A stretch of DNA of 64,000 nucleotides from Acidimicrobiia bacterium (GCA_041676705.1 JBAYRL010000003.1:62001-126000); one strand, 5' to 3'. Shown: positions 18,193 to 27,525, counted from the first letter of the stretch. The notes: generated by a model from the sequence alone, not told the origin. Made by a program: numbers and translations.

Positions 18193-18729
18193 CTAGTCGA
18201 AGTGTAATGCACGAAGTGCCGACCAACGTGGGTCACCTGGCGCTTCGTCACCCTCCGGCTCATCGTCATTGGGCAGCTCATCTGCCAAAAGGGCCGGATA
18301 TTCGTCGGGTACCGGGCCTCGGCATTCACTCTTACATAGTGGCGATAGTGGCAAGGCAAGAAAGATATTTTCTCTAACCACATCGGTGATGTTGATCTCA
18401 TCGCTTTCGAGGGGCCAAACGTCCTCATCAGTAGTCGCGTCTTCGGAACGAGAAAACAACTCATCGACGTGAGCAACCAAGGTGTCTTCGACCACTCCTA
18501 AACACCGTCGACACTCACCTTTAAATCTGGTGGAGACTTCTCCGGTAACACGAATGGTGCCCTCATTGGCCAGTGACTCAAGCACTAGTTGAACCTCGAT
18601 TGGCTCGCCTTCAGGTACCCCAGTGGCACTGATGGCGTAACCTTCGGAAGTCAACTGGCGGTCAATTTCTTTGCGTGAACCTGGCCGCCGCAGTAGATCA
18701 TGCACGCTAATTTTGAGTTCAGATGACAT
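18193..18729 (-). CDS. YceD/DUF177 family protein
   Basis: A 178-residue protein of the YceD (DUF177) family, which is linked to 23S rRNA or L32 accumulation in plants and bacteria and almost always precedes rpmF, as here. Visible are ECRRCLG and PLCKSECRG, four cysteines of a probable metal site, and the acidic segment between them. The C-terminus is Asp/Glu-rich, then DPRWSALRAL, the typical end of the family. It follows the SepIVA-like gene by 18 bases. Confidence 0.9.
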   Translation of the reverse strand: MSSELKISVHDLLRRPGSRKEIDRQLTSEGYAISATGVPEGEPIEVQLVLESLANEGTIRVTGEVSTRFKGECRRCLGVVEDTLVAHVDELFSRSEDATTDEDVWPLESDEINITDVVRENIFLALPLSPLCKSECRGPVPDEYPALLADELPNDDEPEGDEAPGDPRWSALRALHFD

Positions 18730-18747
18730 AACAGGCGCTTGCGTTAT

Positions 18748-19347
18748 CTATGAGTTGTCTTGGTCGAAGAAACCCGCCGAATCGGTTGAGTCGATGCCAT
18801 CAGATTCGTTGTCATCGAGCTCGGCAGGAGAATCGGCTCCCCCGGGTCCACTCGATGCCGAACCTTGAAATTTCGCTCGACCTTCAGCCACTGTACGGGC
18901 AGTTCGTTCAAGAATGATCTCGAAGCTAGCTAGGCGTTGGTCGCAAAAGTCATCAACTTCGTACCGCATGGCACGTGCCTCGGCTCGTGCCTGTTTTACA
19001 ATTTGGCGAGCCTTGTGTTCGGCGGCTTTGACCACCTCCGAGCGCTGCACCATCGCTCCGGCACGGGCGCGTGCCTGCTCTAAAATTTCGTCGCCTTCAG
19101 CCTGTACAGAAGCCAAAAATTCGTCGCGCTCTTTAAGCAACCAACGTGCCGCACGCAACTCATCGGGTAACCGATTGATGCCCTCGGTCAGAAGTTCTAA
19201 GACTTCGTCTTTATTAACCATTACCGAGGTTGAAAGTGGCACTGGTCGGGCTTGTGCTATGAGTTCGGCCACACGCCGCAAAAGTACTTCCGCTTCTGGG
19301 ACCTTGTGGTCACTGGAGCGAAAGGGAACTTCAGGGGTTTCGGGCAT
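18748..19347 (-). CDS. DivIVA-like coiled-coil protein, SepIVA-type
   Basis: A 199-residue protein. After a short variable N-terminus, residues 18-60 resemble a DivIVA-type membrane-targeting region, and 65-150 form an Ala/Glu/Arg-rich coiled coil (EQARARAGAMVQ, KQARAEARAM). The tail is acidic and disordered. Position next to coaD and a DUF177 gene matches mycobacterial Rv2927c (SepIVA), needed for septation and envelope growth. The assignment rests on gene order and coiled-coil pattern; it could also be read as an ATP-synthase-b-like coil, which I think is misleading. It abuts coaD by one base (TAATG). Confidence 0.72.
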   Translation of the reverse strand: MPETPEVPFRSSDHKVPEAEVLLRRVAELIAQARPVPLSTSVMVNKDEVLELLTEGINRLPDELRAARWLLKERDEFLASVQAEGDEILEQARARAGAMVQRSEVVKAAEHKARQIVKQARAEARAMRYEVDDFCDQRLASFEIILERTARTVAEGRAKFQGSASSGPGGADSPAELDDNESDGIDSTDSAGFFDQDNS

Positions 19348-19835
19348 TAACCCTGAACCTCCGGGTATTTCTCACTTAATCGTGCCGACACTGATGCTGG
19401 CACCATGGACGATACATCGCCACCAAAACGGGCGATCTCACGAATCAGTTTAGAAGCCAAAAACGAATGTCGTGAGGCCGAGGGGATAAAGACAGTATTT
19501 ACCCCAGAAATAGCATGGTTCATTTGGGCCATCTGCAATTCACTCTCAAAATCTGATACTGCTCGGAGGCCTTTCACTATAAAGTCAGCTTCAACCTTCT
19601 TAGCGAGGTCGACCACTAGCGACGAAAACATCGTGACTTCGACCTGCGGGAGATGGGCAAACGCCTCTTTCAACATTTCTTCCCGTTCAGCCAAGGTGAA
19701 TAACGGTCCAGCTTTTTGAGGGTTGCCGACAGCTGCTACAACCACTCGGTCAAATAGCCGAGCCGCAGTTTCAACGATCTCTAAATGTCCGTTGTGGACA
19801 GGGTCAAATGAACCGGGATAGAGGACAACAGCCAC
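19347..19835 (-). CDS. coaD: phosphopantetheine adenylyltransferase
   Basis: CoaD makes dephospho-CoA from 4'-phosphopantetheine and ATP, the penultimate CoA step. The 162-residue product has the nucleotidyltransferase motif YPGSFDPVHNGHLEIV (HxGH at the N-terminus), KGLRAVSDFESELQMA, and the second ATP motif SASRHSFLASKL. GTG at 19835. It follows rsmD by 6 bases, the conserved rsmD-coaD pair. Confidence 0.97.
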   Translation of the reverse strand: MAVVLYPGSFDPVHNGHLEIVETAARLFDRVVVAAVGNPQKAGPLFTLAEREEMLKEAFAHLPQVEVTMFSSLVVDLAKKVEADFIVKGLRAVSDFESELQMAQMNHAISGVNTVFIPSASRHSFLASKLIREIARFGGDVSSMVPASVSARLSEKYPEVQG

Positions 19836-19841
19836 TAGTGC

Positions 19842-20420
19842 TCACTCCGTTTGGGACGACGGCATGGTTGAAATGATCGACACAAAGGTACCCCCGTATC
19901 GCTTGTGTCTCACCAACTCACCAAAATTCTTTACATCAATCTCGTGGTTAGCTTCGATAATAATGAGAGAGCTGGGCAGTTGCGTCAAGAGTTCATCCCA
20001 CCGATCAAAGTCGTAGGGCGGATCACAAAACGTGACATCGACCGGTGCCATGTTACGGACATAGGACATGGCATCGCCGCTAACAACTCGGCCCGTTTTG
20101 TTGAAACCTAGGTGTTCAAGATTTTGTTGAATTAGGCGGGCAGCACGGGGATTGGATTCTACAAAAACTGCCTGCTGGGCACCGCGTGAAAGCGCCTCGA
20201 TGCCCAAGGCACCACTTCCGGCGAATAGGTCGAGCACGTTGGCGTCTTGCAACACCCCCATCGAGGCCAGCACGTTAAAGGTCGCCTCACGAACCAGGTT
20301 GGAGGTCGGACGAACTTCCTCGGTAGGAAGTGTTTTGATCCAGCGACCTCGAGCTGACCCAGCCACGATACGAAGTCGTGCCGGACCAGCTTGTTTAGAT
20401 TGTGGAGTTTTTGCTCTCAA
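19842..20420 (-). CDS. rsmD: 16S rRNA (guanine-966-N2)-methyltransferase RsmD
   Basis: RsmD methylates G966 of 16S rRNA. The 192-residue product has RIVAGSARGRWIKTLP, the AdoMet-binding LDLFAGSGALGIEALSRG and the catalytic DPPYDFD. No ATG is available; TTG at 20420 is the best start and lies 38 bases from the divergent zinc-ribbon gene. Coupled with coaD downstream. Confidence 0.95.
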   Translation of the reverse strand: MRAKTPQSKQAGPARLRIVAGSARGRWIKTLPTEEVRPTSNLVREATFNVLASMGVLQDANVLDLFAGSGALGIEALSRGAQQAVFVESNPRAARLIQQNLEHLGFNKTGRVVSGDAMSYVRNMAPVDVTFCDPPYDFDRWDELLTQLPSSLIIIEANHEIDVKNFGELVRHKRYGGTFVSIISTMPSSQTE

Positions 20421-20458
20421 GCCGTTTGCCTCACGGTCATAACGGTAGCCTAGAGGAG

Positions 20459-20620
20459 GTGATTCCTGACCCCACTATCGATTGCATCGACTGCGGCGGC
20501 CGTTGCCATTTAATCTCACGCCCCGATGAACTTGGCCGCTTTTATCCAGGCGAAGTTGTGGTCTATCGCTGTGAAGATTGTTTAGACCGTTGGGACTTGG
20601 TATTGCCGGAAGACGATTAA
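20459..20620 (+). CDS. small zinc-ribbon-like protein
   Basis: A 53-residue protein with two cysteine pairs: CIDCGGRC near the N-terminus and YRCEDCLDRWDLV near the end. The spacing suggests one zinc ribbon. It is divergent from rsmD and alone between it and a minus-strand membrane protein gene. The GTG start (20459) lies inside AGGAGGTGATT, a near-perfect anti-16S sequence; that makes the start uncertain, since initiation normally occurs 5-9 bases further on. An upstream in-frame GTG at 20402 would overlap rsmD. Function unknown. Confidence 0.68.
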   Translation: MIPDPTIDCIDCGGRCHLISRPDELGRFYPGEVVVYRCEDCLDRWDLVLPEDD

Positions 20621-20650
20621 CCGGGTAGGTATCAGAGCTAACGGTGGCGG

Positions 20651-20947
20651 TTAGGTCGGCAAACCGGCTTTGGTTCGTAACCAGCGCCACTGCAAAAAAC
20701 GGCGAAAGACTGCGACCACGTAGGTAAGGCCTAAAGCACCCATAAACGAGCCCACCCATAGGTTCCAGCGGATCATGACCAACACACCAATAACTGCAAA
20801 CGCCACGCCCAATAAAGCGTCGATAATCAAGATACGACGCCAATTGGAGGCATAAATGGCCGGGCTGGCCCATTTGCCGGTGGGCTCGAATGGCTCGTCG
20901 TTACCGTCATTAGCGTCGTTGTGTTCAGCTGAGTTTGAAGGGGTCAT
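20651..20947 (-). CDS. two-TM membrane protein of unknown function
   Basis: A 98-residue protein: residues 1-38 polar and acidic, then two hydrophobic helices (about 40-60 and 64-84) joined by IRWNLWVG, then a basic tail RRFLQWRWLRTK. No family is recognised. It begins one base downstream of the recG stop and is likely translated from the recG transcript. Confidence 0.72.
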   Translation of the reverse strand: MTPSNSAEHNDANDGNDEPFEPTGKWASPAIYASNWRRILIIDALLGVAFAVIGVLVMIRWNLWVGSFMGALGLTYVVAVFRRFLQWRWLRTKAGLPT

Positions 20948-20948
20948 C

Positions 20949-23168
20949 TTATGACTTCAACAGGAATTCAGAGGTTTCATCGCCGCCCAAGAGTAGGCGT
21001 ATTTCTTCCACCAACATAGGGTGCGCCCGTAAAGTTTCATCGGCTTCAAGTATTTCTTCTGCTACCTGACGAGCCACGCCGACCCAGCGTCGATCACGGC
21101 GCAGCGAGGCCAACCGCAGGTCGTTACGGCCCTTTTGTCGGCTGTCCATCAAAGTCCCTTCGCCACGTAACTCAAGATCAATTTCGGCTAGGTCAAAACC
21201 ATCGGTCGATTTAACCAACGCTTCTAAGCGTTTTTGGCTGTCGGGGTTCGTGGCCCCCGAGACCAAATAGCACCAGGATTGGTTGGAACCACGCCCGACC
21301 CGGCCTCGGAGCTGATGCAGCTGGGCAATACCAAACCGGTCGGCATCAAGGATCACCATCACGGTGGCGTTGGGTACGTCGACGCCTACCTCAATCACCG
21401 TCGTAGCAACCAACACGTCAAGTTCGCCTCGGCGGAACTCATCCATAACTTGTGCTTTCTCAGCTGCACCTAGACGGCCATGGATTAACCCCAGTCGATA
21501 GGCGGCTAACTCCCCTGCTTGCAACTCTTCAAAGGTCTCAGTGGCGGCAGCAGCTTCACTGTGTTCTGATTCCTCCACGAGCGGACACACGACGTAGGCC
21601 GATCGACCAGCATCAAGTTCGGCTTTGAGCGCCGCCCACATCTCATCTAGGGAAGCAGTGGCCGCCTTAGGACGAGCATCGGGTTCCAGAAGCAAGGCTG
21701 GCCGCTCTGTCACCGGTGAAGACCCCCTGATATTGGTGTTCTCATTGACATCTGCTGACCAAACCCAGCGGGTAGTTATGGGCGTACGACCTGGGGGCAG
21801 CTCGTCGAGTATCGAAACGTCCAGGTCGCCGTAGACGGTCATGGCTGCCGTTCGTGGTATTGGTGTAGCCGTCATTACTAAAACGTCGGGAATTGAACCA
21901 TCGGCGTTGGCTGTTCGCAGCACGGCGCGCTGTTCCACGCCAAAACGGTGCTGCTCATCGATCACCACCGCCCCAAGTTGCTTGAAACTGACCCCTTCTT
22001 GAATGAGCGCGTGGGTGCCAACCAAGATGTTCACTCGACCCTGGGCAAGATCTGCCAAAAGTTCTTTTCGCTTCGCGCCAACGGTCTGGTTGGTGAGGAG
22101 TTCCACAGCCAAGGGTTTGTGAGAAAAAAGCGATCCAGGCGCTTCTACCGAAAGACCATCCAGCAATTCAGCAAGAGCGGCGGTATGCTGTTCCGCTAGC
22201 ACTGATGTGGGTGCCATCAGCGCCCCCTGGAATCCGTTCTCCACACTGGTAAGCAGCATGGCCACGGCCACCAGCGTCTTACCCGCACCCACATCACCCT
22301 GCAGCAGCCGGTGCATCGGTTGGTGTTGTGCCATGTCGGATTGTATTTCGCTGATGACGCGTTCCTGAGCGCTCGTTAGGGGAAACGAAAGACTGCTAAG
22401 GAACTGCGTTAATAGTCGCCCGGGCTTGAGGCTATGTGCCAACCCTCGACTTTGGCGTGCAATACGGGCTTTTCGCTCGACCAGGGCCACCTGAAGTCGT
22501 ACCAGTTCATCGAAGACCAACCGAGCCCGTGCTGCCTGGGCTTGTGGCATGCTCTCCGGAAGGTGAATACCACGAAAGGCCTGGGTGCGGTCGACAAGTC
22601 CGTGCTTCGCTATCACGGCAGGAGCTATCGGCTCAGCAAACTCACCAGCTCGATCAAGCGCCTCTTCCACTAATCGCGCTATTTCCCATGTCATTAGGCC
22701 TGAGCGTTCTGACTGCGGATACACCGGGATAATACGCCCGGTCCGATCCCCAACTAGATCGACCACCGGATTTGTCATCTGGGCGCGTCCGCGGAAGTGT
22801 TCGAGCCGACCAAACAAGATCGTTTCGGTGCCGACCTTTAACTGTTTTGCTCGCCACGGCTGATTAAAGAAGGTGACCCGTATGGAATTGCGTCCGTCAC
22901 TAGCAGTCGCTTCAACCAAGGCACGACCACCGCGAGTACGACGTTGTGAAATGGCCGTCACCTCCACCATGACCATGGCTTCCTCACCCGGCAAAAGCTC
23001 AGCAATGGAGGCTTGGCGAGAACGATCAATGTAGCGGCGAGGGTAGGTCATGAGGAGGTCGAGCACTGAGGTGACTTCGAGGGCAGCCAAGGCCTTAGCT
23101 CGAGCGGGGCCAACGCCGGCTAAAGTTTCGATTGGTATTTGTGCCAGGCGAGCTAAGCGTCGCGCCAT
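20949..23168 (-). CDS. recG: ATP-dependent DNA helicase RecG
   Basis: RecG remodels stalled forks and branched DNA. The 739-residue product has an N-terminal wedge/OB domain (about 1-180), Walker A LLQGDVGAGKTLVA, DEQHRF (DExH box), TATPIPRT, and the C-terminal helicase motifs TTVIEVGVDVPNA and QLRGRVGRG followed by the TRG region. ATG at 23168 is next to the stop of the FakA-like gene (23169), the recG-DAK pairing known in mycobacteria and Firmicutes. A plausible insertion (about 480-510, polar) follows PPGRTPITTRWVW. Confidence 0.97.
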   Translation of the reverse strand: MARRLARLAQIPIETLAGVGPARAKALAALEVTSVLDLLMTYPRRYIDRSRQASIAELLPGEEAMVMVEVTAISQRRTRGGRALVEATASDGRNSIRVTFFNQPWRAKQLKVGTETILFGRLEHFRGRAQMTNPVVDLVGDRTGRIIPVYPQSERSGLMTWEIARLVEEALDRAGEFAEPIAPAVIAKHGLVDRTQAFRGIHLPESMPQAQAARARLVFDELVRLQVALVERKARIARQSRGLAHSLKPGRLLTQFLSSLSFPLTSAQERVISEIQSDMAQHQPMHRLLQGDVGAGKTLVAVAMLLTSVENGFQGALMAPTSVLAEQHTAALAELLDGLSVEAPGSLFSHKPLAVELLTNQTVGAKRKELLADLAQGRVNILVGTHALIQEGVSFKQLGAVVIDEQHRFGVEQRAVLRTANADGSIPDVLVMTATPIPRTAAMTVYGDLDVSILDELPPGRTPITTRWVWSADVNENTNIRGSSPVTERPALLLEPDARPKAATASLDEMWAALKAELDAGRSAYVVCPLVEESEHSEAAAATETFEELQAGELAAYRLGLIHGRLGAAEKAQVMDEFRRGELDVLVATTVIEVGVDVPNATVMVILDADRFGIAQLHQLRGRVGRGSNQSWCYLVSGATNPDSQKRLEALVKSTDGFDLAEIDLELRGEGTLMDSRQKGRNDLRLASLRRDRRWVGVARQVAEEILEADETLRAHPMLVEEIRLLLGGDETSEFLLKS

Positions 23169-24905
23169 CTACTCAAGCCCAAAAATATAGGGGTACAGCG
23201 GTTGGCCACCATGATGAACCTCAACTGAGAGGTCGGGGTAGTTATCATTCAGCCACTCGGTTATGGCTCGGGTGATTCCAGCGCGCGATCCGTCACCTTC
23301 AAGGATCGTCACTATCTCGTAATCGTTGCTTATCAAATGCTTCAATAGACCAACTGAAGTCTCGGTTAGATCTTTCGACACCGACCAAATGCCATCGTTC
23401 GTAACGCCGATAAAATCGCCGAGCGCAATAGGTCCGGCCTCGGAGGATGATTCACGAACGGCTTGGGTTACCTCACCGGTCACGATATCGGCCGCGGCTC
23501 GGGCCATCTCGACGCTATTGGTTTCAGCATCACTTTCGGGATCATAGGCCAAAAGCGCCGCCATCCCTTCCGTCACCGCATGCGTGGGTACTACATACAC
23601 CGTTTTTTGGGTTGCTTCTACAACCTGGTTGGCAACCGCCACAATGTTTTTATTATTGGGCAGAATAACCACTTCATCGGATGGGGCCGCTTCTACGGCT
23701 GCTACTAGCTCGGCGGTTGACGGGTTCATCGACTGCCCCCCAGCCACAATTTGTTGCACCCCAAGCGCTCCGAAGAGTCGATGCAGTCCTCCTCCGGCAG
23801 CCACGGTAACCACCGCAGTACCAACGGGTTCAGGTGGTTCGTTGGGTGGCATCGATTGAGCCGCCTCACGCACCCATCGTTCTTCTTCCATTTGTTCAAA
23901 AAGGTCGGTCACCCGAATCTCACGAGGACGTCCACAATCGATAGCAGCTTCGATGGCGGCACCGATGTCATCGGTGTGAATATGGCAGTTCCACAGACCA
24001 TCGCCGCCAACCACCACGATTGAATCGCCAAGCGTGGCCCAGACCTCCTTGAAGGCTGGTACCAGTTCATCGGGAGCTTCAAGGAAGTACATGACTTCAT
24101 AGCGCAGATCGCTTACGCTGTCGTGCTCGCCAACCAAGGCCTCTTCCAACAGCATTGCCAAGGGCAGCACATCGTCGTTTGCTGGAGCCTCGGGCATGGG
24201 AGAACCATCGACAACATGACGAAGCGCGTCTAAGAACAGCAAAAAGCCACGACCGCCAGCATCGACTACGCCCGCTTGAGCCAACACCGGCAACAAGGTT
24301 GGCGTTCGTTCTAGCGATTCGGCACCGCTTTGGCGAGCGGCGTTTATCGTGTCGATTAGAGTAGCGCCCCCTAAGGCTGCTTCAAGTCCCGCTTCCGAGC
24401 TTTCTCTTACCACCGTCAAGATGGTGCCCTCTACCGGTCGCATGACGGCCTGATAGGCAGCTTTAGACGCCGCAATCATCGACCGGGCCAACTGCAGCGC
24501 TCCTCGATCAATCGACCCCGCAAGTGTGGCTTCATTGCTGTCATCATCGTCGGTGAGGTCTGCTTTTCGGCGAAATTCATTGGTGAAACCACGCATGATC
24601 TGGGAAAGAATGACCCCAGAGTTACCCCGGGCTCCCATTAACGAACCGTGGCTGATGGCGTGACAGACCGCTTCTAGGTCTTGGGCCGTTGCCTGGGCAT
24701 CGGCACCGTTCAAATCTTGGGGCAGTTCATCCAGGCGGGCCACCACTGATTCCAAGGTCAAGGTCATATTGGTGCCAGTGTCACCGTCAGGTACGGGATA
24801 AACATTGAGACGGTTGATTTCGCTTTGGTGCGACCGTAATGCGTCCTTGAATACCCTGATTGATTCGGCCAACGCCAACGCGTCTAACCCTGCTAAGGCG
24901 GTCAT
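23169..24905 (-). CDS. DhaL-domain kinase, FakA/YloV-like
   Basis: A 578-residue protein with an N-terminal DhaL-type ATP-binding domain: VYPVPDGDTGTNMTLT, GSLMGARGNSGVILSQ and DAGGRGFLLF. A middle domain and a C-terminal domain complete the FakA/YloV architecture. In Firmicutes FakA phosphorylates fatty acids carried by FakB. No DegV/FakB gene is in the window, so substrate is unproven. It is immediately upstream of recG and divergent from rpmB. Confidence 0.88.
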   Translation of the reverse strand: MTALAGLDALALAESIRVFKDALRSHQSEINRLNVYPVPDGDTGTNMTLTLESVVARLDELPQDLNGADAQATAQDLEAVCHAISHGSLMGARGNSGVILSQIMRGFTNEFRRKADLTDDDDSNEATLAGSIDRGALQLARSMIAASKAAYQAVMRPVEGTILTVVRESSEAGLEAALGGATLIDTINAARQSGAESLERTPTLLPVLAQAGVVDAGGRGFLLFLDALRHVVDGSPMPEAPANDDVLPLAMLLEEALVGEHDSVSDLRYEVMYFLEAPDELVPAFKEVWATLGDSIVVVGGDGLWNCHIHTDDIGAAIEAAIDCGRPREIRVTDLFEQMEEERWVREAAQSMPPNEPPEPVGTAVVTVAAGGGLHRLFGALGVQQIVAGGQSMNPSTAELVAAVEAAPSDEVVILPNNKNIVAVANQVVEATQKTVYVVPTHAVTEGMAALLAYDPESDAETNSVEMARAAADIVTGEVTQAVRESSSEAGPIALGDFIGVTNDGIWSVSKDLTETSVGLLKHLISNDYEIVTILEGDGSRAGITRAITEWLNDNYPDLSVEVHHGGQPLYPYIFGLE

Positions 24906-25012
24906 AGTGTCTCTAGACTAGTGAAGGTTTTCACCCAATTAGGTGTTCAAAGCTAATTCACTGATAGCATGACCCCTCGTCCTTATCGGCTATGTATCTT
25001 TGAGGTGCCCTC

Positions 25013-25207
25013 ATGGCCTCCGTGTGTTCGGTGTGCGGCAAGAAGCCGTCCTTTGGCATGCAAATCAGCCACTCCCACCGTCGCACCAGACGTCGGTGGA
25101 ACCCCAATATCCAACGTGTGCGGGTTCGTATTGGAACCGCCACTAAGCGCGTCGACGTATGCACTGGCTGCTTGAAGGCTGGGAAGGTTCAAAAGGCCGC
25201 TCGTTAA
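25013..25207 (+). CDS. rpmB: 50S ribosomal protein L28, zinc-binding form
   Basis: A 64-residue basic protein: SVCSVCGKKPSFGMQ, SHSHRRTRRRWNPNIQ and VCTGCLKAGKV. Two C-x2-C pairs mark the zinc-dependent form. AGGTG precedes the ATG at 25013. It diverges from the FakA-like gene. A weak hairpin follows at 25248-25288. Confidence 0.96.
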   Translation: MASVCSVCGKKPSFGMQISHSHRRTRRRWNPNIQRVRVRIGTATKRVDVCTGCLKAGKVQKAAR

Positions 25208-25247
25208 GCGCCGCCCCCAGCTATTACTTACGTCTACAACATTTTAA

Positions 25248-25296
25248 CGCCCGTTTCGCTGGTGAATTCGATTCCGGTGGAACGGGCGCTTCCTAT
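25248..25296 (+). terminator. possible hairpin terminator after rpmB
   Basis: CGCCCGTT (25248-25255) pairs with AACGGGCG (25281-25288) across a 25-base loop; a short T-rich stretch (CTTCCTATTTT) follows. The loop is long and the T tract interrupted, so this is a weak candidate. Confidence 0.4.
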
Positions 25297-25370
25297 TTTG
25301 GGTTAGTGAACTCGAATAGGTGAAGACTAGGATGAAGGAACCAGGTTGGATAACTACCAGGAGCCAGAAC

Positions 25371-25607
25371 GTGCAAGGTGTGATCAAGTCCTTTGATCCA
25401 GAAACAGGCATCGGCACACTTACGTGTGATAGCGACCTGAAAGACTACGACCTAGCTCCAGGAGCATTGTCTGGAACGATTTTTCGAAATCTTCGCCCCG
25501 GACAACGTGTCTTGTTCACCGTCGATGACTCAGGATTGGCTCGTAGCTTAAGCCTGGGTTCCGAGGTAGACATGGGCACACCTGGTTACTTGACCAGCGA
25601 AGGCTGA
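25371..25607 (+). CDS. divergent cold-shock-like (CSD/OB-fold) protein
   Basis: A 78-residue protein. VIKSFDPETGIGTLTC aligns with the first strands of a cold-shock domain (GxVKxFxxxxGxGxI), and LRPGQRVLFTVDDSG with its last strands. The RNP1 aromatic residues of CspA (KGFGFI, FVHF) are not present, so nucleic-acid binding is uncertain. GTG at 25371 is preferred because AGGAG lies 7 bases before it; ATG at 25332 would add 13 residues without homology. It lies between rpmB and pckG. Confidence 0.65.
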   Translation: MQGVIKSFDPETGIGTLTCDSDLKDYDLAPGALSGTIFRNLRPGQRVLFTVDDSGLARSLSLGSEVDMGTPGYLTSEG

Positions 25608-25658
25608 TCACCCCCCTAAACAAAATAACTTGACACCGTCGGAGAGGTAACCGCAGCT

Positions 25659-27446
25659 GTGAGCAAACCGACTACCAACCAGAAGCTTATATCTTGGGTT
25701 GACGAATGGGCGGAGATTCTCCAGCCCGACCGCGTTGAATGGTGTGATGGATCCGCCGAAGAGTACCAAAGGTTATGTGAAACCTTGGTAGCTGGCGGGA
25801 CCTTCACATCTCTCAATGAGGCCAAGCGGCCCAATAGCTATCTGGCGTTGTCTGACCCAGACGATGTGGCGCGGGTGGAAGACCGCACCTTCATCTGTTC
25901 CGCCAAAGAAATTGATGCTGGTCCCACCAACAATTGGCGGGAACCCAGTGAAATGCGGGAAGAGATGCTGGCCCTTTACCGCGGTGCCATGGCTGGTCGC
26001 ACCATGTATGTAATTCCATTCAGCATGGGCCCTATTGGTTCGCCAATTGCTCACATTGGCGTCCAACTCTCTGACTCAGCCTATGTGGCCACCAACATGC
26101 GGATCATGACGCGGATGGGCCAACGAGTGCTTGACACCTTGGGTGACGACGATTTCGTACCTTGTGTCCATTCGGTCGGCGCACCCCTAGCCGAGGGCGA
26201 GGCCGACGTTCCGTGGCCGTGTGACTCGGAACATAAGTACATCACCCATTTCCCCGAAACTCGCGAAATCTGGTCTTATGGTTCCGGCTACGGCGGCAAC
26301 GCTTTGTTGGGTAAGAAGTGCTTCGCTCTTCGCATTGCATCAACCATGGCTCGCGACGAAGGCTGGATGGCCGAGCACATGTTGATCGTGGGCGTAACGC
26401 CCCCAGGTGGGGAAACTCGTTATGTTGCCGCAGCTTTCCCATCGGCTTGTGGCAAAACGAACATGGCCATGCTGATTCCAACCCTGCCTGGATGGAAGGT
26501 TGAGACGGTCGGCGACGACATCGCATGGATGAAATACGATGATGAGGGCTACCTGAGGGCCATAAACCCCGAAGCTGGTTTCTTTGGTGTCGCCCCTGGC
26601 ACCAGCGACGAGACCAACTACAACGCCATGGCCACGCTCAATGAAAACTGTATTTTCACTAACGTAGCCTTAACTGATGATGGTGACGTGTGGTGGGAAG
26701 ACATGAGCCCGGCACCCGAGCACCTCGTCGACTGGCGTGGCAACGATTGGACCCCGGCTTCGCAAACGCCTGCCGCTCATCCCAATGCTCGCTTCACCGC
26801 CCCTGCTGCACAGTGTCCTTCCATCTCAAGCAAGTGGGAAGATCCAGCTGGCGTGCGTATCTCGGCCATTCTCTTTGGTGGTCGACGCGCCACTAACGTT
26901 CCCCTAGTGACCCAAGCTCGCGACTGGGAACATGGCGTATTCATGGGTTCGATTATGTCGTCCGAAAAAACGGCGGCGGCGGCTGGCACGATCGGCGAGG
27001 TGCGGTTCGACCCGTTCGCCATGTTGCCATTCATTGGTTACAACGCCGGTGATTATGCCAACCATTGGTTGGATATCGGTAAGGCTACCGACGCCGAGAA
27101 GCTGCCTAAGCTGTTCTGGGTTAACTGGTTCCGCAAAGACGACAGCGGGAAGTTCATTTGGCCCGGCTTTGGTGACAACATTCGCGTCTTGAAGTGGGTT
27201 CTGGAACGTCTTGACGGCACCGCTGAAGCGGTAGAAACGCCGATTGGTTTCGTTCCAACACCCGATGCCATTGACCGCAGTGGTATTGACGTTTCCGACG
27301 CCGAGATGGACCTGCTGACCACGGTTAACAAGGAATCTTGGAAAGGTGAGCTGCCGCTAATTGAGAGACACTTCGAGTTCATCGGAGAACGTTTGCCAGA
27401 AGAGCTGGCACAACAGCTAGAAAGCCTAAAGGCTGCACTTAGCTAA
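25659..27446 (+). CDS. pckG: phosphoenolpyruvate carboxykinase (GTP)
   Basis: The enzyme interconverts oxaloacetate + GTP and PEP + CO2 + GDP, the key gluconeogenic step. The 595-residue product has the P-loop FPSACGKTNMAM, the metal-site FEVGDDIAWMK-type segment (here VETVGDDIAWMK), and FGGRRATNVPLV. Length and motifs are those of the GTP form used by Actinobacteria and animals. GTG start at 25659 after a purine-rich GGAGAGG. A strong terminator follows. Confidence 0.97.
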   Translation: MSKPTTNQKLISWVDEWAEILQPDRVEWCDGSAEEYQRLCETLVAGGTFTSLNEAKRPNSYLALSDPDDVARVEDRTFICSAKEIDAGPTNNWREPSEMREEMLALYRGAMAGRTMYVIPFSMGPIGSPIAHIGVQLSDSAYVATNMRIMTRMGQRVLDTLGDDDFVPCVHSVGAPLAEGEADVPWPCDSEHKYITHFPETREIWSYGSGYGGNALLGKKCFALRIASTMARDEGWMAEHMLIVGVTPPGGETRYVAAAFPSACGKTNMAMLIPTLPGWKVETVGDDIAWMKYDDEGYLRAINPEAGFFGVAPGTSDETNYNAMATLNENCIFTNVALTDDGDVWWEDMSPAPEHLVDWRGNDWTPASQTPAAHPNARFTAPAAQCPSISSKWEDPAGVRISAILFGGRRATNVPLVTQARDWEHGVFMGSIMSSEKTAAAAGTIGEVRFDPFAMLPFIGYNAGDYANHWLDIGKATDAEKLPKLFWVNWFRKDDSGKFIWPGFGDNIRVLKWVLERLDGTAEAVETPIGFVPTPDAIDRSGIDVSDAEMDLLTTVNKESWKGELPLIERHFEFIGERLPEELAQQLESLKAALS

Positions 27447-27460
27447 ATAAACGACGGTAA

Positions 27461-27502
27461 GGGCCACCCGGAAGCGATTTAGACTTTCTGGGTGGCCCTT
27501 TT
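27461..27502 (+). terminator. rho-independent terminator after pckG
   Basis: GGGCCACCC (27461-27469) and GGGTGGCCC (27490-27498) pair perfectly over 9 bases with a 20-base loop and are followed by TTTT. It lies 15 bases after the pckG stop, between convergent genes. Confidence 0.88.
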
Positions 27503-27525
27503 CGCGTTCAGGCTTTGATCAGCCG

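Noticed and set aside
25240..25320. GAATTCGATTCC resembling a tRNA T-arm
   Set aside because: No acceptor stem, D-arm or anticodon arm can be folded around it.
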